From Heterohyrax brucei (Eukaryota; Chordata; Mammalia; Hyracoidea; Procaviidae), in assembly GCA_028571685.1 (NCBI GenBank), contig CM053148.1, forward strand, positions 86,698,001-86,762,000: 64,000 nt of DNA, written 5' to 3'. Shown one piece after another: positions 11,119 to 22,575 of the stretch. Position 1 is the stretch's first letter. Each line of letters opens with the position of its first letter. A program made the translations under genes and the position numbers. The notes below the pieces were generated by a model. It was not told the origin of the DNA. It saw nothing but the letters and a program-made list of their open reading frames with translations, and searched no databases.

Positions 11119-11469
11119 GTTTACTTAGAAAGGACAAAATAGTGATACCAGGGCTTGAAAATTCAGGTTTTCTTATTCTACTCTTGTGTCATTTATTGTG
11201 GGTCACACTGTCACCATATCACTTCTTTCTCACATGGTTGTCTTCTTTTCCAGTTCTCCCTAATTAATTAAATCAGAATGGAAAAAAGCCAGTTTGTATC
11301 AGGGATACTTCTCTACTTGGGATTTTGAGAGATCAACTATCTGTGGACCAGTGATTAGGTGGTTGGAAGTTGCCAGTTCTCAGACGGATAGGGTAAGGAG
11401 ATGAAGAGTTAAGTAAAGTTTGTTTCTTTGCATTTAATAGTGGAGTGTGGAGGTGCCACCCCACAAAAC
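11119..11469. other. No feature recognised
   Basis: About 350 bp between an AfroSINE and an RTE, with no recognisable motif. A GTTTACTTAGAAAGGACAAA stretch (11118-11137) is also found inside the L1 3'UTR at 6729-6749, so a small L1 remnant is possible. Confidence 0.35.
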
Positions 11470-12552
11470 TAGATTAGTGAAGGTGACTAGCAAGATGTTC
11501 ACTTGTGTTATTGATTACGCAAAGACATCTGTGTGGATCATAACAAATTATGAATAACATTTTGAAGAATGAAAGTTCTAGAATCTGTACATAGACAAAG
11601 AGGCAGTCATTTGAACAGAACATGAGGATACTGCGTGTTTAAAATCAGGAAAGATGTGTTTCAGGGATGATCTTTTCACCATAGTGATTCACTTTGCATG
11701 GTAAGCAATAATCTGAGAAGCTGGACTACATGAAGAAGAACAAGGTATATGAATTGGAAGAAGACTTATTAAGAACCCATGATATACAGATGATGCAACC
11801 TTGTTTGCTGAAAATGAAGAGGACCTAAAACTCTTACAGATGAAGATCAAAGACCACAGCCTTCAGTATGGATTGTAACTCTACATAAAGAAGACAAAAA
11901 TCCTCACAACTACATCAGTAAGCAACGTTATCATACATTGAGAAAAGACTGAAGTTATCAAGGATTTCCTTTTATTTGGATCCACAATTAATGTCCACAG
12001 AGTATCGGTCAAGAAATCAGACAAGATATCTCATTGGGCAAATTGACTACAAAGGCCTCTTTTAAGGGTTAAAAAGCAAAGATGTCTCTTTGAAGACTAA
12101 AGTTCACTTGACCTAAGCTATGGTACTTTTGTTCACCACATAGACTTATGAAAGCTGGACAATGAATAAGAAGACAGAAGAAGAACTGATGTCTTTGAAT
12201 TGAGGTGTTGGAGAAGAATACTGAATGTACTCTGGACTGCCAGAAGAACTAACAGGTCTGTTCTGGAAGTACAACAGAGTACTCCTTGGAAGCCAAGATG
12301 GCAAGACTATGTCTTGCATACTTGGGCTATGTTGTCAGAAGGAATTGGTCCCTGGAGGACATCACAATTGGTAAAGCAGAGGGTCAATGAAGAAGGGGAA
12401 GATGCTTAATGAGATGGATTGACACAGTAACTGTAACAACGGGCTCAAGCGTAATGACAATTGTAGGCGTGGTGCAAGACAGGGCAATGTTCTGTTCTGC
12501 TCTGCATAGGGTCTCTGTGTGGGAACTGACTCAACTGCACTTAACAGCATAT
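11470..12552 (+). mobile_element. RTE (BovB-like) LINE, 3' half
   Basis: Sense RTE, 5'-truncated in the reverse transcriptase region. The part near 11775-11810 corresponds to the Y-DD block: AGAACCCATGATATACAGATGATGC encodes H-D-I-Q-M-M in one frame and, one base over, the degraded YTDD-type motif. It continues through the thumb and C-terminal part to the tail GGAACTGACTCAACTGCACTTAACAGC (about 12520-12548). Frameshifts and stops are frequent. Dead copy. Confidence 0.85.
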
Positions 12553-12945
12553 GCATATAAAAGCTGGAGAATGTGTAATAAGCAAGGCCAAAGAAGAACT
12601 GATACTTTTGAATTATGGTATTGGTGAAGAATATTCAATATACCGTGGACTGCTAGAAAAATAAACAAATCTGTCTTGGGAGAAGTACAGACGGGATGCT
12701 CCTTAGAAGAGATGTCATCTCATGTACTTTATCAGCAAGGGATAGACTTTGAGAACATCACGCTTGGTAAAGTGGAGGGTCAGTGGAGAAGAGGAAGACC
12801 TTCAATGAAACAGATTGATGCAGTGATTGCAACAATGGTTCAAGCGTAACGATTGTTCTGATGGTATAGGAGTGGGCAGTGTTTTGTTCTCCCGTACACA
12901 TGTCTCTATGAGTCAGAACTGACACAGTGACACCTGACAACAACC
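12553..12945 (+). mobile_element. Second RTE 3' end, head-to-tail with the first
   Basis: Begins AAAGCTGGAGAATG (about 12559), which equals the position AAAGCTGGACAATG at 12149 in the copy before it, and ends AGAACTGACACAGTGACACCTGACAACAACC. About 390 bp. It is diverged from the equivalent part of the first copy, so it is not a recent duplication. Confidence 0.85.
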
Positions 12946-14044
12946 AAACTCTACCTGTGGCTTTTTGACCATGGTTTATACTTTTGCTGTGAAATTATGA
13001 TCAAAAGTCACATTTTCTTCCCATTTTTATGCACATACACAGGAGATTAAAGAAAATGTACTGAACAAAAAAGTGAACAGAAAAATAATATTTACCTGGA
13101 GTATGGGAAGATGAGTGAATGAGGCTGACACTCACTTCTGGAAATGTCATAAGAGAGCAGTATATGCATGCATGTGCTATGCCAGACTGTTTTACTTATT
13201 TTAATCTTTCCATGTGTTACACACATGGGCGCATTATTTACATGGGCCTGTTATTTGCCAAAAACAAACAAAAGCATATGAAACTCTGATTTTAACCATT
13301 TGAGACTAATATCAGTGGCTAGTGAAGTAAAGGGGCATGTTTAGGCCAACAAGGGTACATTCCTGGAGCTGGGCGTGGGTGGAGGTCAATAGCTTCTTCT
13401 GAACCACAGAATCTGTGTGGGGCAAAAAGAGGGAACTCCCTCCCAGCAATGAGCACGGGAAATTTGAGAACTAATAAATCTATACAATGGTGTGAAGTAG
13501 ATTCCACTGTGAAACTTACAGTACAAGGTCAAAGTTTACAAATAACAACAAAACTACTGTAATGTGGTTGTGGGGTCTGTCTACCAATCGCTATTTCTTT
13601 AAATACTTTTTTATGAAAACTTTTACCTATGGAAAATTGGAAAAATTTTCCTTTCTCTCTAACAACTGTACCTCACCCAGGTCTTGGCATATTGTTTTAT
13701 TTTTCTCTCTATTTTTACTGGGATTTAGATATTATCATTATTTTTATATTATTACCATAAAACTTTATACAGATGCGCTTGAACTTTAATTGATTATGGA
13801 ATAAAACTGCTCCTATTCAACGTGAGGGAATGACATTCTTTTCTTCCTGATGATTTTTCCTTTCTTCCTTTCTCTTTCTTCCCTTCCTCCTTCTGTCCCT
13901 TCTTATTGCCTCATGATCTTATTTTTTTAATGCCAAATGCTATATATTTACAGAATTTAAGTATTGCTGCTTCCATGAAATAAACCTATTGCCATTGAGA
14001 TAATTGTATCTCATGGCTACTTCATCTGTCCTATTTGTCCTAGA
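12946..14044. other. Single-copy DNA with a pyrimidine tract
   Basis: No gene or transposon recognised. A CT-rich tract (about 13845-13905, with repeated TTCC and TTTC) is the only simple repeat. The 75-codon plus-strand frame (13562-13789) is rich in Phe and Tyr, as expected from A+T-rich DNA. Confidence 0.45.
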
Positions 14045-14575
14045 GCAGACTGCAAAAGACCTCTTTAATGTATTCAAAAGTAAAGATGTCACCTTGAAGA
14101 CTAAAGTGTGCCTGACCAAAGAAATAGTATTTTCAATCATATGATATGCATGTGAAAGCTGGACAATGAAGAAAGACAGAAAAATTGATGCCTTTGAACT
14201 GTGGTCTTGGGAAAGAATGTTGAATGTACCACGGACCTCCAAAAGAACAAACAGATCCATTCTGGAAGAAGTCCAACCAGAGTGCTTCTTGGAAGCAAAG
14301 ATGGGATGACTGCATCTTACATACTTCGGACATGTTGTCAGGAAGGATCAGTCCCTGGAGAAGGACATCATGCCTGGTATAACAGAGGGTCAACGAAAAA
14401 GAGGAAGACCCTTAGTGAGATGGATTGACACAGTGTTCACAACAATGGATTTAAGCACAGAAATGACTGTGGGCATGGTGCAAGACTGGACAGTGTGACA
14501 GTGTTTTGTTCTGTTGTTCGTAGTGTTGCCATGAATCAGAACCAACTTGACAGCACCTAACGACAACAATGGAGT
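14045..14575 (+). mobile_element. RTE (BovB-like) LINE, 3' end
   Basis: Starts GACTGCAAAAGACCTCTTT (14049), passes TGGACAATGAAGAAAGACAG and GGAAGCAAAGATGGGATGAC, and ends CAGAACCAACTTGACAGCACCTAACGACAAC. Two reverse open frames over it (13940-14260, 14133-14393) are antisense shadows. Confidence 0.88.
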
Positions 14576-14689
14576 TTGATGTCTTTCTTCACACTGTGGC
14601 TGGAGCTGTCTGTGAAAGATACAGAATGCGATGACACAAGGCATTTGTAAGGCAGGAACTTTCATGCCTATGGGATTTTTAAGAGTTTG

Positions 14690-15115
14690 TTGTAGCTGCT
14701 TGCATTTGTTTCCAAGGACTATCATAACAGAATACCTTTAAATAACAGAAATTTCCTGTCTCATAGTTCCAGAGACTAATAGTTGAAATTTCAGGTGTCA
14801 GCAGGTCAATGACTTCTCCAAGGTTCCAGAACAGAGTCCTTTCTGATGTCTGTCAGCTGTGAGAGCCTTGGGGTTCATGGCTTGTCGCTACACCATGGCT
14901 CTCTCATCACACAGTCCTGCTTCCTGTCTCACTGTGTCTCTTCTTGTCTGATTAAGACACCACTCAGGGATGATCAGTCGTCACCCTACTCTGGTGTGAC
15001 CTCATGGTAACTGCTGAAGTTTTCAAAGATCCTATTTTCAAACAAGGTCACATTCACAGGTACCAGGGGTTAGGGACCACATATTTTCGGGGGACACAAT
15101 TCAACCTATTATGCC
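14690..15115 (-). mobile_element. MLT1/MST-like MaLR LTR
   Basis: Antisense. The left side is the complement of the LTR 3' end (TTTCCAAGGACTATCATAACAG...), the right side is the complement of the 5' end (ATTTTCGGGGGACACAATTCAACC, about 15085-15108). In between are GGTGTCTTAATC- and CACCAGAGTAGGGTGA-type blocks known from eutherian MLT1/MST LTRs. Older than the other MaLR LTRs here. Confidence 0.75.
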
Positions 15116-15487
15116 GTTCAGTGATAAATCCAGTAGAGTCAAACTCCAGTAGTATCAACTCTTATCGCTGCCACCATCATGTTGTGACATTCTCTTCCCC
15201 TGTGTGGTAATTTATCTGTAAGAAACAGGAACAGGAGTGTTGGGAAGGGAGATGGCTATAACACCTTGTTTTATTTGTCAGTATCTTTATATTTTCCAAA
15301 GTCTCTTTTGGGGTAGCAACCTCTCATTCAGTGATTGATTGAGACAGTGATGTGAAGACTAATCATACCTTGGGACATTCCAGAGTGAATAAGCAACCTA
15401 CTTTATCACCCATGCCTAGGGATGAGTTCCTTAAATTATCTGTAAAGTTGTTTTTCAGAGAAGCCAGTGTAGACAAAATTTCAGAAA
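15116..15487. other. No feature recognised
   Basis: About 370 bp between two LTRs. No repeat, exon or RNA recognised. Confidence 0.4.
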
Positions 15488-15900
15488 TATGTGCAGATAA
15501 GATGGAGGCGACTGCTAACACCCTCCAGTAGGGGCACCAGAGAGCTACAGCTGGGTCTGGAGGGTAGAAGCAGGGAAGTAATAAACTGCACAGTTGCTCC
15601 TGTTAAGTCCTGCTACCAGTCCCAGAAGCCGTGTTGCAGAAGTCTTCTTGCACTCGCACCTCGTTACCCTAGCTCAAGCTTTTTCCCACCTTGTAATGAG
15701 TAAAACACAAGATCCTTCCTTCCTAAAATCCTTTATAAGCTTCAGTAAAGTCTTTCTTTGGAAGATAGGGGTGTCATCTAGGCCTTCCTCATCTCTGCTT
15801 GCAAGCTGCTTTCTAATAAATCTTTGTTAGTGTGGAAAACAGCAGATGCTCACCTGATTAGTCTTATTCTCTAGAGAACAAGATCCCTGTTTGTGGTTCG
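15488..15900 (+). mobile_element. ERV1-like solo LTR (approximate borders)
   Basis: Sense LTR-like layout: start TGTGCAGATAAGATGGAGG, TATA-like TTTATAAG (about 15731), a CCTTCCTCATCTCTGCTTGC stretch and the polyadenylation signal AATAAA (15811-15816) followed by TCTTTGTTAG. The spacing TATA to AATAAA is about 80 bp, as in gammaretrovirus-like LTRs. No flanking internal sequence. The exact 3' border is unclear. Confidence 0.5.
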
Positions 15901-16129
15901 GAACGGCCAAGGCCATTCCCAGTTAACTCTGCGGGGTGGTTTCCTCTTTGCATTTTGGTACACCTCAGCTAGTTCTTTCTCTTAAGTTGGTCAAAAGACT
16001 GTATAGTAGATATTCCTAAAGCTTCTCACCTGCGTACATCACCTGTTACATTTTTAGTGATATATTTGTCTCCCCTTCTACCCTTTTATTTTGTAATTCC
16101 AGTAAGAATTAGGGAGGTGGAAGGTGTGT

Positions 16130-17225
16130 GAAATGCAAACATTGTTTCATTATCTCTTTGTCCATGCAAAGGCATTCAACTATGTGGATCATAACAAATT
16201 ATGGCAAAGATTACAGAGAATGGGAATTCCAGAACACTTAATGGTGCTCAGGAGGAATCTGTATATGGATCAAGACGCAGTCGTTGAGAACAGAACAAGG
16301 GGACACTGCATGGTTTAAAGTCAGGAAAGGTGTGTGTCAGGGTTGTATCCTTTCATCATACCTTTTCAATCTGTATGTTGAGCAAATAATCCGAGAAGCT
16401 GAACTATATGAAGAAAAATGAGGCATCAGGATTGGAGGACGACTCATTAACAACCTGCATTACACAGATGACACCACCTTACTTGCTGGAAGTAAATAAA
16501 ATTTGAAACACTTACAGATGAAGATCAAAGACCATAACCTTCAGTATGGACTGAAGAAAAGAAAAATCCTTACAGATGAACCAGTAAGCAATATCATGAT
16601 AAATGGAGAAAGGATTGAGGTTGTCAAAGATTTCATTTTGTTTGGGTCCACAGTCAATGCCCTTGGAAGCAGCAGTCAAGAAATCAAAAGACACATTGCA
16701 TTGGGGAAGTCTGCTGCAAAGGATGTCTTTAAAGTATTGGAAAGTAGATACCATCTTGAACACTAAAGTGTGACTGACCCAAGTCATAGTCTTTTCACAT
16801 CATATGTGTGTGAAAGCCGGACAATGAACAAGAAAGATAGAAGAAGAACAGATGCCTTTGAATTGTGATGTTGGAGAAGAATGCAGAATGCACCATGGAC
16901 GGCCAAAAGAACAAACAGATGTGTTGCAGAAGTACAACCAGAGAGCTTCTTGGAAGCAAAGATGGCAAGACTGCATTTTACATACTTTGGACCTGTTGTC
17001 AGGTAGGATCAGTCCCTGGAGAATGACATCATGCCTGGTAGAGTGGACAGTCAGCTAAAAAGAGAAAGACTGTCAACACAGTGGGTTGACCCAGTAGCTG
17101 CAATGATGGGCTTAAGCATATAAACAATTGTGGATATGGTGCAGGACTGGGCAGCATTTTGTTCTGCTGTGCATAGTGTTGCTATGAGCTGGAGTCAATT
17201 CAACAAACACCTAAAAACAATATCT
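16130..17225 (+). mobile_element. RTE (BovB-like) LINE, best-preserved copy in the window
   Basis: 5'-truncated, about 1.1 kb. It covers the reverse transcriptase palm to the 3' tail. In order: GIPEHLM...RNLY region (about 16220-16265), VCQGC motif (about 16333-16350), the YTDD active-site version of YADD (about 16461-16472), the LKHLQMKIKDHNLQYGLK stretch, then the C-terminal domain and a tail GAGTCAATTCAACAAACACC. At least two stops and one frameshift. An AfroSINE follows directly. Confidence 0.9.
16150..16790 (+). pseudogene. RTE reverse transcriptase remnant
   Basis: Broken coding part of the RTE above. Two open pieces remain: 16124-16318 (AFNYVDHNKLWQRLQ, then GIPEHLM) and 16503-16766 (MKIKDHNLQYGLK... 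INGERIEVVKDFILFGSTV). They match the palm and thumb of RTE-clade reverse transcriptases, which copy RNA into DNA at a nicked target. The active-site block reads YTDD rather than YADD, and lies between the two pieces in a frame closed by a stop. No endonuclease domain is present. Confidence 0.8.
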
Positions 17226-17227
17226 TT

Positions 17228-17398
17228 GTCCAGGAGGCCTGGTGGTGCAGTGGTTAAGAGCTATGGCTGCTAATCAAAAGGCTGACAGTTCAAATCCACC
17301 AACTGCTCCTTGGAAACCCTGTGGAGCAGTTCTACTCTGTCCTACAGTATTACTATAGAGTTGCTATGAGTAGGAATTGACTTGATAACAACAGCTTT
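17228..17398 (+). mobile_element. AfroSINE
   Basis: Complete sense copy: head GGCCTGGTGGTGCAGTGGTTAAG (A-box region), box B GTTCAAATCC (17289-17298), GCTCCTTGGAAACCC, GTTCTACTCTGTCC, tail GTTGCTATGAGTAGGAATTG. Starts within a few bases of the end of an RTE. Confidence 0.95.
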
Positions 17399-18604
17399 TT
17401 CATTTGTTCTGTTTTTTGTCTTTGTCAGGACTCTCTTCTTTAGTTATGTTTGAGTCTGGGTCTTTCATGCCTGCTCCACAATACTCAATTCTAATAAGCT
17501 CCCTCTTGGAGAAATAATTTCTAGGACCAAAGCCAGATTTGATTCCCAGTTTTTTTGTTTTTTGTTTTTGCCTATAATTGCTCAAAGATTATTAAAAAAA
17601 TATTATTAAAATGTCTTTCTTTTTTTAAACTACTTTTTAACAGTATTTGTTAACTATTTCTTCAGAACTTCCATTTTTACTATATTTCTGTTTATTTTCT
17701 ACTGCACAAGTTTGTGCAGAGCAGGATTGTAGGAGATGGAATTTCTTCTTGCAGTTTCCCTTGAATGCCCTGAGGTGACTTCTGCCTCTGGTGATGGCTG
17801 CATTGTATAACTCTTCTTGCTTACAGGAAAGACAAGAAAAGCTATCTTCAGGATAAATATTATCTGGAAGACTCTCATCTGGCTACGCTTTTTCCTTCTT
17901 TTTTTTTTTGTGTCTATTACATAAATCTCCACTTCAAAGAAAGTTCTCCTATTGGGCAGAGGTTAGCTCAGCGGGTAGAATTTCAGTGTTGTTATTTAAT
18001 TGGCTAGCTAAGCCCCTTACATAAGATGAGGATGAAGTTATTTTAAAAAAGCCTCAAAGGCATAGAATTTTAGCCTTCAGCATTTTGTAAAGTAAATCAA
18101 TCAAACAATTGTTTAAAAAATAAGTTTTCTCCAAAGAAGTAGAAGATTCTCAAAAAAATGTTTAAAGAAAAGCACTGCTTTTTCATTTATGCTAACATTT
18201 TTGGTTATTATAAAAAATTATCCTCTGAATAGCATTAACTAAAATGTAATTCAGGGGATCAACAATTCATACCTTCAAATAATTTTTCGGAGATTGTTTT
18301 TCCTTTAGTAGTCTAAGACTGCTGGTAATGATGAGAGATGAGAATATTGATATTTATAATCTATCTTGTTTTAATACAGTTTTCAAGAGTCAGTAATTTG
18401 TATTATTGGATTTTACTGTGCTCTATGAAGCAGAACAAACCAAAGTTAGACTTTTTTTTCTTCAGTCTTCATTGTTTTCTTCACAGAGAAACTCCAAGGG
18501 TTTTAATTAGTGCTTTCAATGGAAATAGGGGTGGAATAGCTTCTCCATTTCTGGCTGCTCCATAGCCATGGAACAAGCATCGACAGAGATCCAAAGTATA
18601 ATAA
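17399..18604. other. Single-copy A+T-rich DNA
   Basis: About 1.2 kb without a recognisable repeat or exon. Contains several A/T runs. Reverse frames at 17400-17585 and 17699-17932 are Lys/Arg-rich products of such runs. Confidence 0.45.
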
Positions 18605-18995
18605 ACAATAATGGTAGTCTTGGTGAGGATAATGACGATGATGGAAAAAAGATGATGATGATTGTGGTGATGATGATGATGGGGGTGTTGATGATGATGT
18701 TGATGATGATGATGATGATGATAATGAACTCCTGCCTGTGTGTTGATGGTGATGATGGTGGTGTTGTTGATGGTGCTGCTGCTGCTGATGGTGGTGTTGA
18801 TAATGATGTGGTGGTGTTGATGGTGATAGTGGTGTTGATGATGATAATGGTGGTGTTGACGATGATGACATTGCTGTTGGTGGTGATGGTGGTGTTGATG
18901 ATGACGGTGGAGAGAGGAGGAGACAGTGGAGAGGGGATGGTGGTGCTGCTGCTGATGGTGGTGGTGATGATGATGATGATGGTGCTGATTATGGT
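18605..18995 (+). repeat. Compound trinucleotide microsatellite (GAT/GGT)n
   Basis: About 390 bp built from GATGAT, GGTGGT and GGTGTTGAT units, with a nine-base higher-order unit GGTGTTGAT repeated through 18750-18900. One 18735-18750 patch (CTCCTGCCTGTGTGTTG) recurs at 19032-19048, just outside the array, suggesting the array grew between two copies of a short flanking word. Every frame on both strands is long because stops are rare in these triplets. Confidence 0.95.
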
Positions 18996-19543
18996 GATGG
19001 TGTTTTGATTTTCTTTTTTGTAAAACTTGATCTCCTGCCTGTGTGTAACCACAGTTCTTCAACTTCCAGAGGTCTGCCATGCTGTTCCATGCCTGTTCTT
19101 TCCTTCTTCTCATCCCTAACTGTGGTCTGTGAATCTCTCCTTGTTTCTATCTCCTCCCTTCTCGCTCTGCTGTACCTTCATAGATGGAGTGATCACTGTT
19201 ATACTTCCTCTACTCCTTTCATGTTATCTGTGCTCACCTATGCTGTGATCCCAAAGGTAATGGTCACTGTGAAGTTTGGCCATTACCTGTAAAACTAGTT
19301 TAATTCTCTCCTCCTCTAAATCAAGAATCTTTCCAAATTCTTTGTTGTATGAATGACAATGTCATTTTCTAAATCATTCAAGCTTAAATCACAGCAATCA
19401 TGTTTAAATAGTAGCCTCATTTAATGTATACAAACTGTATCCTTTTGAAGAAAGGATGCTTTCTCAGGTAAGAGGGATGCCAGCCAAGTGCCATTGAGTC
19501 ACGATAGTCTCACATTATTTGAATTTACTGTAGATCCTTGCTA
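18996..19543. other. Single-copy DNA
   Basis: Pyrimidine-rich first part (19050-19330), no repeat recognised. The 95-codon frame at 19005-19292 has no known domain. A weak AfroSINE-tail similarity (GTGCCATTGAGTCACGATAG) sits at 19488-19507. Confidence 0.4.
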
Positions 19544-19735
19544 CTTAAAGTGTGGTCTGTGGATCCATAATATTGCCATCATCTGAGAGCTAGCTAGAAG
19601 TGCAGAATCTTGGTCTCCGCTCTAGAACTTCTGGATTGGAATATGAATTTTAACAAGATCCCTAGGTATCATATCTAAAGTTGTAATATGAGTTTGAATC
19701 ACCTTTGACTGTTGATCCATGGTTTTAACAAGATT
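19544..19735 (-). mobile_element. MER5A-like hAT (Charlie) MITE
   Basis: TACTTAAAGTGTGGTCTGTGG at 19545 is the classic MER5 terminus; then TAGAAGTGCAGAATCTTGG, AACTTCTGGATTGG and TTTTAACAAGATCCCTAGG follow in the expected order. Non-coding. Confidence 0.75.
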
Positions 19736-20014
19736 GTAACACACACCCAGGCTAGGCCAGTTCTATTGGGTCTTCAAGTAGGAAGGATATGTAGCACACC
19801 TGCCTAATAGAGCTATCTTTAATGATGATAATGTTCTACGTTTTTATAGTCCAATACAGTATCCAGCGCCCACAAAACTGAGAACTTTGATTAACTTATA
19901 TTTAAAATTAATTTTAAATGGCCCCATGTGTCCAGCGTTTATGTTATTGGTTAGTACAGTTCTGGAAGATTTGTGAAGAATTCAGTACTTAAACTATGCT
20001 TTTCCTCCACTCCC

Positions 20015-20160
20015 CAAAATTTGCAGTGGAGTTGATTCCAACTAATAGTGACCTCATGTGTGTCAGACAGTGTCAGTGACTGATCGTTCTGGGTGGTCTC
20101 AAACTTCTAAACTTTCACTTAGCAAATGAACATATTAACTGTTTACACCACTCTAAGAGG
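20015..20160 (-). mobile_element. AfroSINE, older variant
   Basis: Antisense: GCAGTGGAGTTGATTCCAACTAATAG, a changed middle, then CTCAAACTTCTAAACTTTCAC (box B region) and head CATATTAACTGTTTACACCACTC. Highly diverged. Confidence 0.7.
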
Positions 20161-20279
20161 ATTTAATCAATACTTGGTAAGTGAATTCGAAAGGCTTAAT
20201 GTTATTAAGATATAAAACTCATTTCAGATTCTTTAGTATGTATTTATATACCTATTTATGAATTTATGGTGCTAGTGTC

Positions 20280-22262
20280 CAGAAAAAAGCTTTCTCTCTC
20301 TGTCACTTCTAGGGGTAAGTCCTTGTCACCAGGTTTCCCCTGTGTCTAGGAGTTTCTCAGTACAGAGATTCCAGATACAAAAGATGTCCTTGGTTCTTGA
20401 TAGTACAAAGACACTCTGCTCTGTGCTTGTTGCTCTCCTTCACATATTAAAAGAGATACAACCCAATTCTAAAGATTTCTGCCTGCCTTATTAACATAGC
20501 TACCTCTAATTCTGCCTCATTAACAACACTAAACCTATTACCTTCCAGTAGACTCAGACCTACATGACCCTATATCACAGAGGGAGGATTTACAACATAT
20601 AGGATAAAGATATCAGATCACAAAAGGGAGGATAACTTCACAGTACTGGGAATCATAGACTAGCTATGTTGACACACATTTTGGGGGGACACAGTTAAAT
20701 TCATAGCATTTTACCCTTTGGCTCCCCAAAATTTATATCCTTGCCACACACAAAATGCATTCACTCCATTATAAAATCCTCAAAGTCTTAAATCACCTCT
20801 GCATTCAAATTCCATCATGGGCCAAAACTCCTCTTCACCTGTGAATTCTAGAATGTGAGTTATCCATTTCCAAAACATAAGGATGGAACAAGTGCAAGGC
20901 AGTTGTTTCCATTACAAATGGAAGAAATTGGAAGGAAAGAAAGGATAACAGACACCAAGCAAGTCAGGAGAACACGTGACTTTCGTTCTCAAGACTTGAA
21001 AATAATCCTCTGCTCTCTGAGACCATTTAGGCAATGGCCTTGCCCTCCAGACTCTGGGTCTTGGCCATCTTGTCTGGATTCTAGATGGAGGCCTCTTGAC
21101 TCTGGACTTCAGCTCCATGCCCACTGAAACACCAAGTCAGGCTTCCTCAAATTTGGGTGGCCCTATTTTCGTAGTCTGTATGAGTGATGATCCTACCTCC
21201 TTGGACATGGCAGGATGTTTTCTTCCAACCCTTGGGCATGGCAATCTTGCTCCCACAGCTTTGGGTAGAAGATACATCCCCTTTCCACTGACACTTGTGA
21301 AAGGCAGCCTCACATTCTGGAACCAAGTTGGTGACTATCTGACTCTGAAACCTGGGAGGATGCGATCCTTCCCCAGAGGCCTTTGAGACCGCAGTGGTTG
21401 TACTCTTTGAGGTTGAGGCAGCTCTGCTTCCTGTGTCCCTTGTCTCTTAAGCATCTACTCTCTGGTTCATTCGTCTCTTGGCCCCTCAGGCTCTCGGGCC
21501 CCTGTATTGGCCTAACATCTGACCTGCTTTGGTAAGTGTTACAAAGTGTTTTTAGCTCCACCAATAAGTGCCCGGGGGGACCCCACTCTGCCAGAAAACC
21601 TTGGCTGTGAGACACAGCTCTTGCTCTGAGGATCGGCTCCTTTGTGATCTCTCAGTGATTTCCTGGTTCTACAACTACCATTTCTCTGTTGCGTCTTTTT
21701 GCCATCATCTCTACTGTCTCCTGTGTTAGAACTCTTCTCACATTTTTCTGAGCCTTCACCTGAATTGTCGTTGGCATCCAGAATTCCACCAACAGTCTCA
21801 TCAAAGGAATCTAGGCTTTTACTATTAGGAAATTTAAAACTCTTCCAGCCTCTGCCACCCACAGTTTCAGAATGGCTTCCATATTGTAGGTGTCCGTTAG
21901 AGCAGCACCTTCACCTTCCTAGTACCAAATTCTAATCCTGCCTTGTTAATATCATAAACCAAAACAAACAAAACCCAGTGCCATTGAGTTGATCCCTACT
22001 CACTGTTACCCTATAGGACAAAGTAGAACTGCTCTATAGAGTCTCCAAGGAGTGCCTGGTGGATTTGAACTGCCAACCTTCTGGTTGGCACTTAACCACT
22101 ATACCATGAGGGTTTCCTCATTAATGTCATAGAGGCTGGCATTTACAACACATAGGATAAAGACATCAGATCATAGAATGGAGGACAACCACATAATACA
22201 GGGAATCATGGCCTAGCCACACTGGCAAACAGTTTGGGAATGTAATTCAATTCATGACAAGG
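20280..22262 (-). mobile_element. MaLR provirus (LTR, internal part, partial LTR)
   Basis: Antisense ERVL-MaLR element. 20280-20710: one LTR (right edge ATTTTGGGGGGACACAGTTAAATTC, the complement of an LTR start). 20711-21930: internal region of the THE1/MST type; landmarks TTACAAATGGAAGAAATTGG (20917-20936), a long run of CT-rich text, and CTAGTACCAAATTCTAATC (about 21918). 22121-22262: the other LTR, reduced to its 5' third (CATTTACAACACATAGGATAAAG..., compare 20590-20612). MaLR internals do not encode intact retroviral proteins, and none is seen. An AfroSINE (21957-22120) interrupts the short LTR. Confidence 0.75.
21957..22120 (-). mobile_element. AfroSINE inserted in MaLR LTR
   Basis: Complete antisense copy: CAAAACCCAGTGCCATTGAG, TAGAGTCTCCAAGGAGTGCC, box B GATTTGAACTGCC, head TTAACCACTATACCATGAGGG. 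Flanks TTAATATCATA (21946-21956) and TTAATGTCATA (22123-22133) are the diverged target duplication. Confidence 0.92.
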
Positions 22263-22575
22263 TTGTGAATTGCCAATCTAGGGTGAATCCTAAGCCTGAT
22301 CTTTTCTGAGTCTATAAAGAGAGCAGGAAAAATACAGACATACAGGGACAAGACGAACCATCGTTTGAGGATCCATATACAAGTAAAAGTACTCCAAAGA
22401 TTGCCAGCAGACACCAGAAATTAGGAGAGAGGCCCAAAGAAGGAAGTGACATGGCTGTGACCTTGGTTTGGACTGTGTAATCTCTAGAACTGTGAGAAAC
22501 TCAATTTCTAACCTTCAAAGCCATCCACTTGGAGTATTTGTTGTTAGGGCAGCACTAGGTGGCTAAGACAGGCAC
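22263..22575 (+). mobile_element. MLT1-like MaLR LTR, 3' part
   Basis: Sense orientation, opposite to the provirus before it. Landmarks: GACATGGCTGTGACCTTGG, CTAGAACTGTGAGAAACTC, TTCAAAGCCATCCACTTGG and terminal GGCAGCACTAGGTGGCTAAGACAG (about 22548-22571). Confidence 0.7.

Noticed and set aside
18481..19113. Long reverse frames rich in His, Ile/Thr or Ser, and a plus-strand Met/Val frame
   Set aside because: All are translations of the GAT/GGT microsatellite in different frames.
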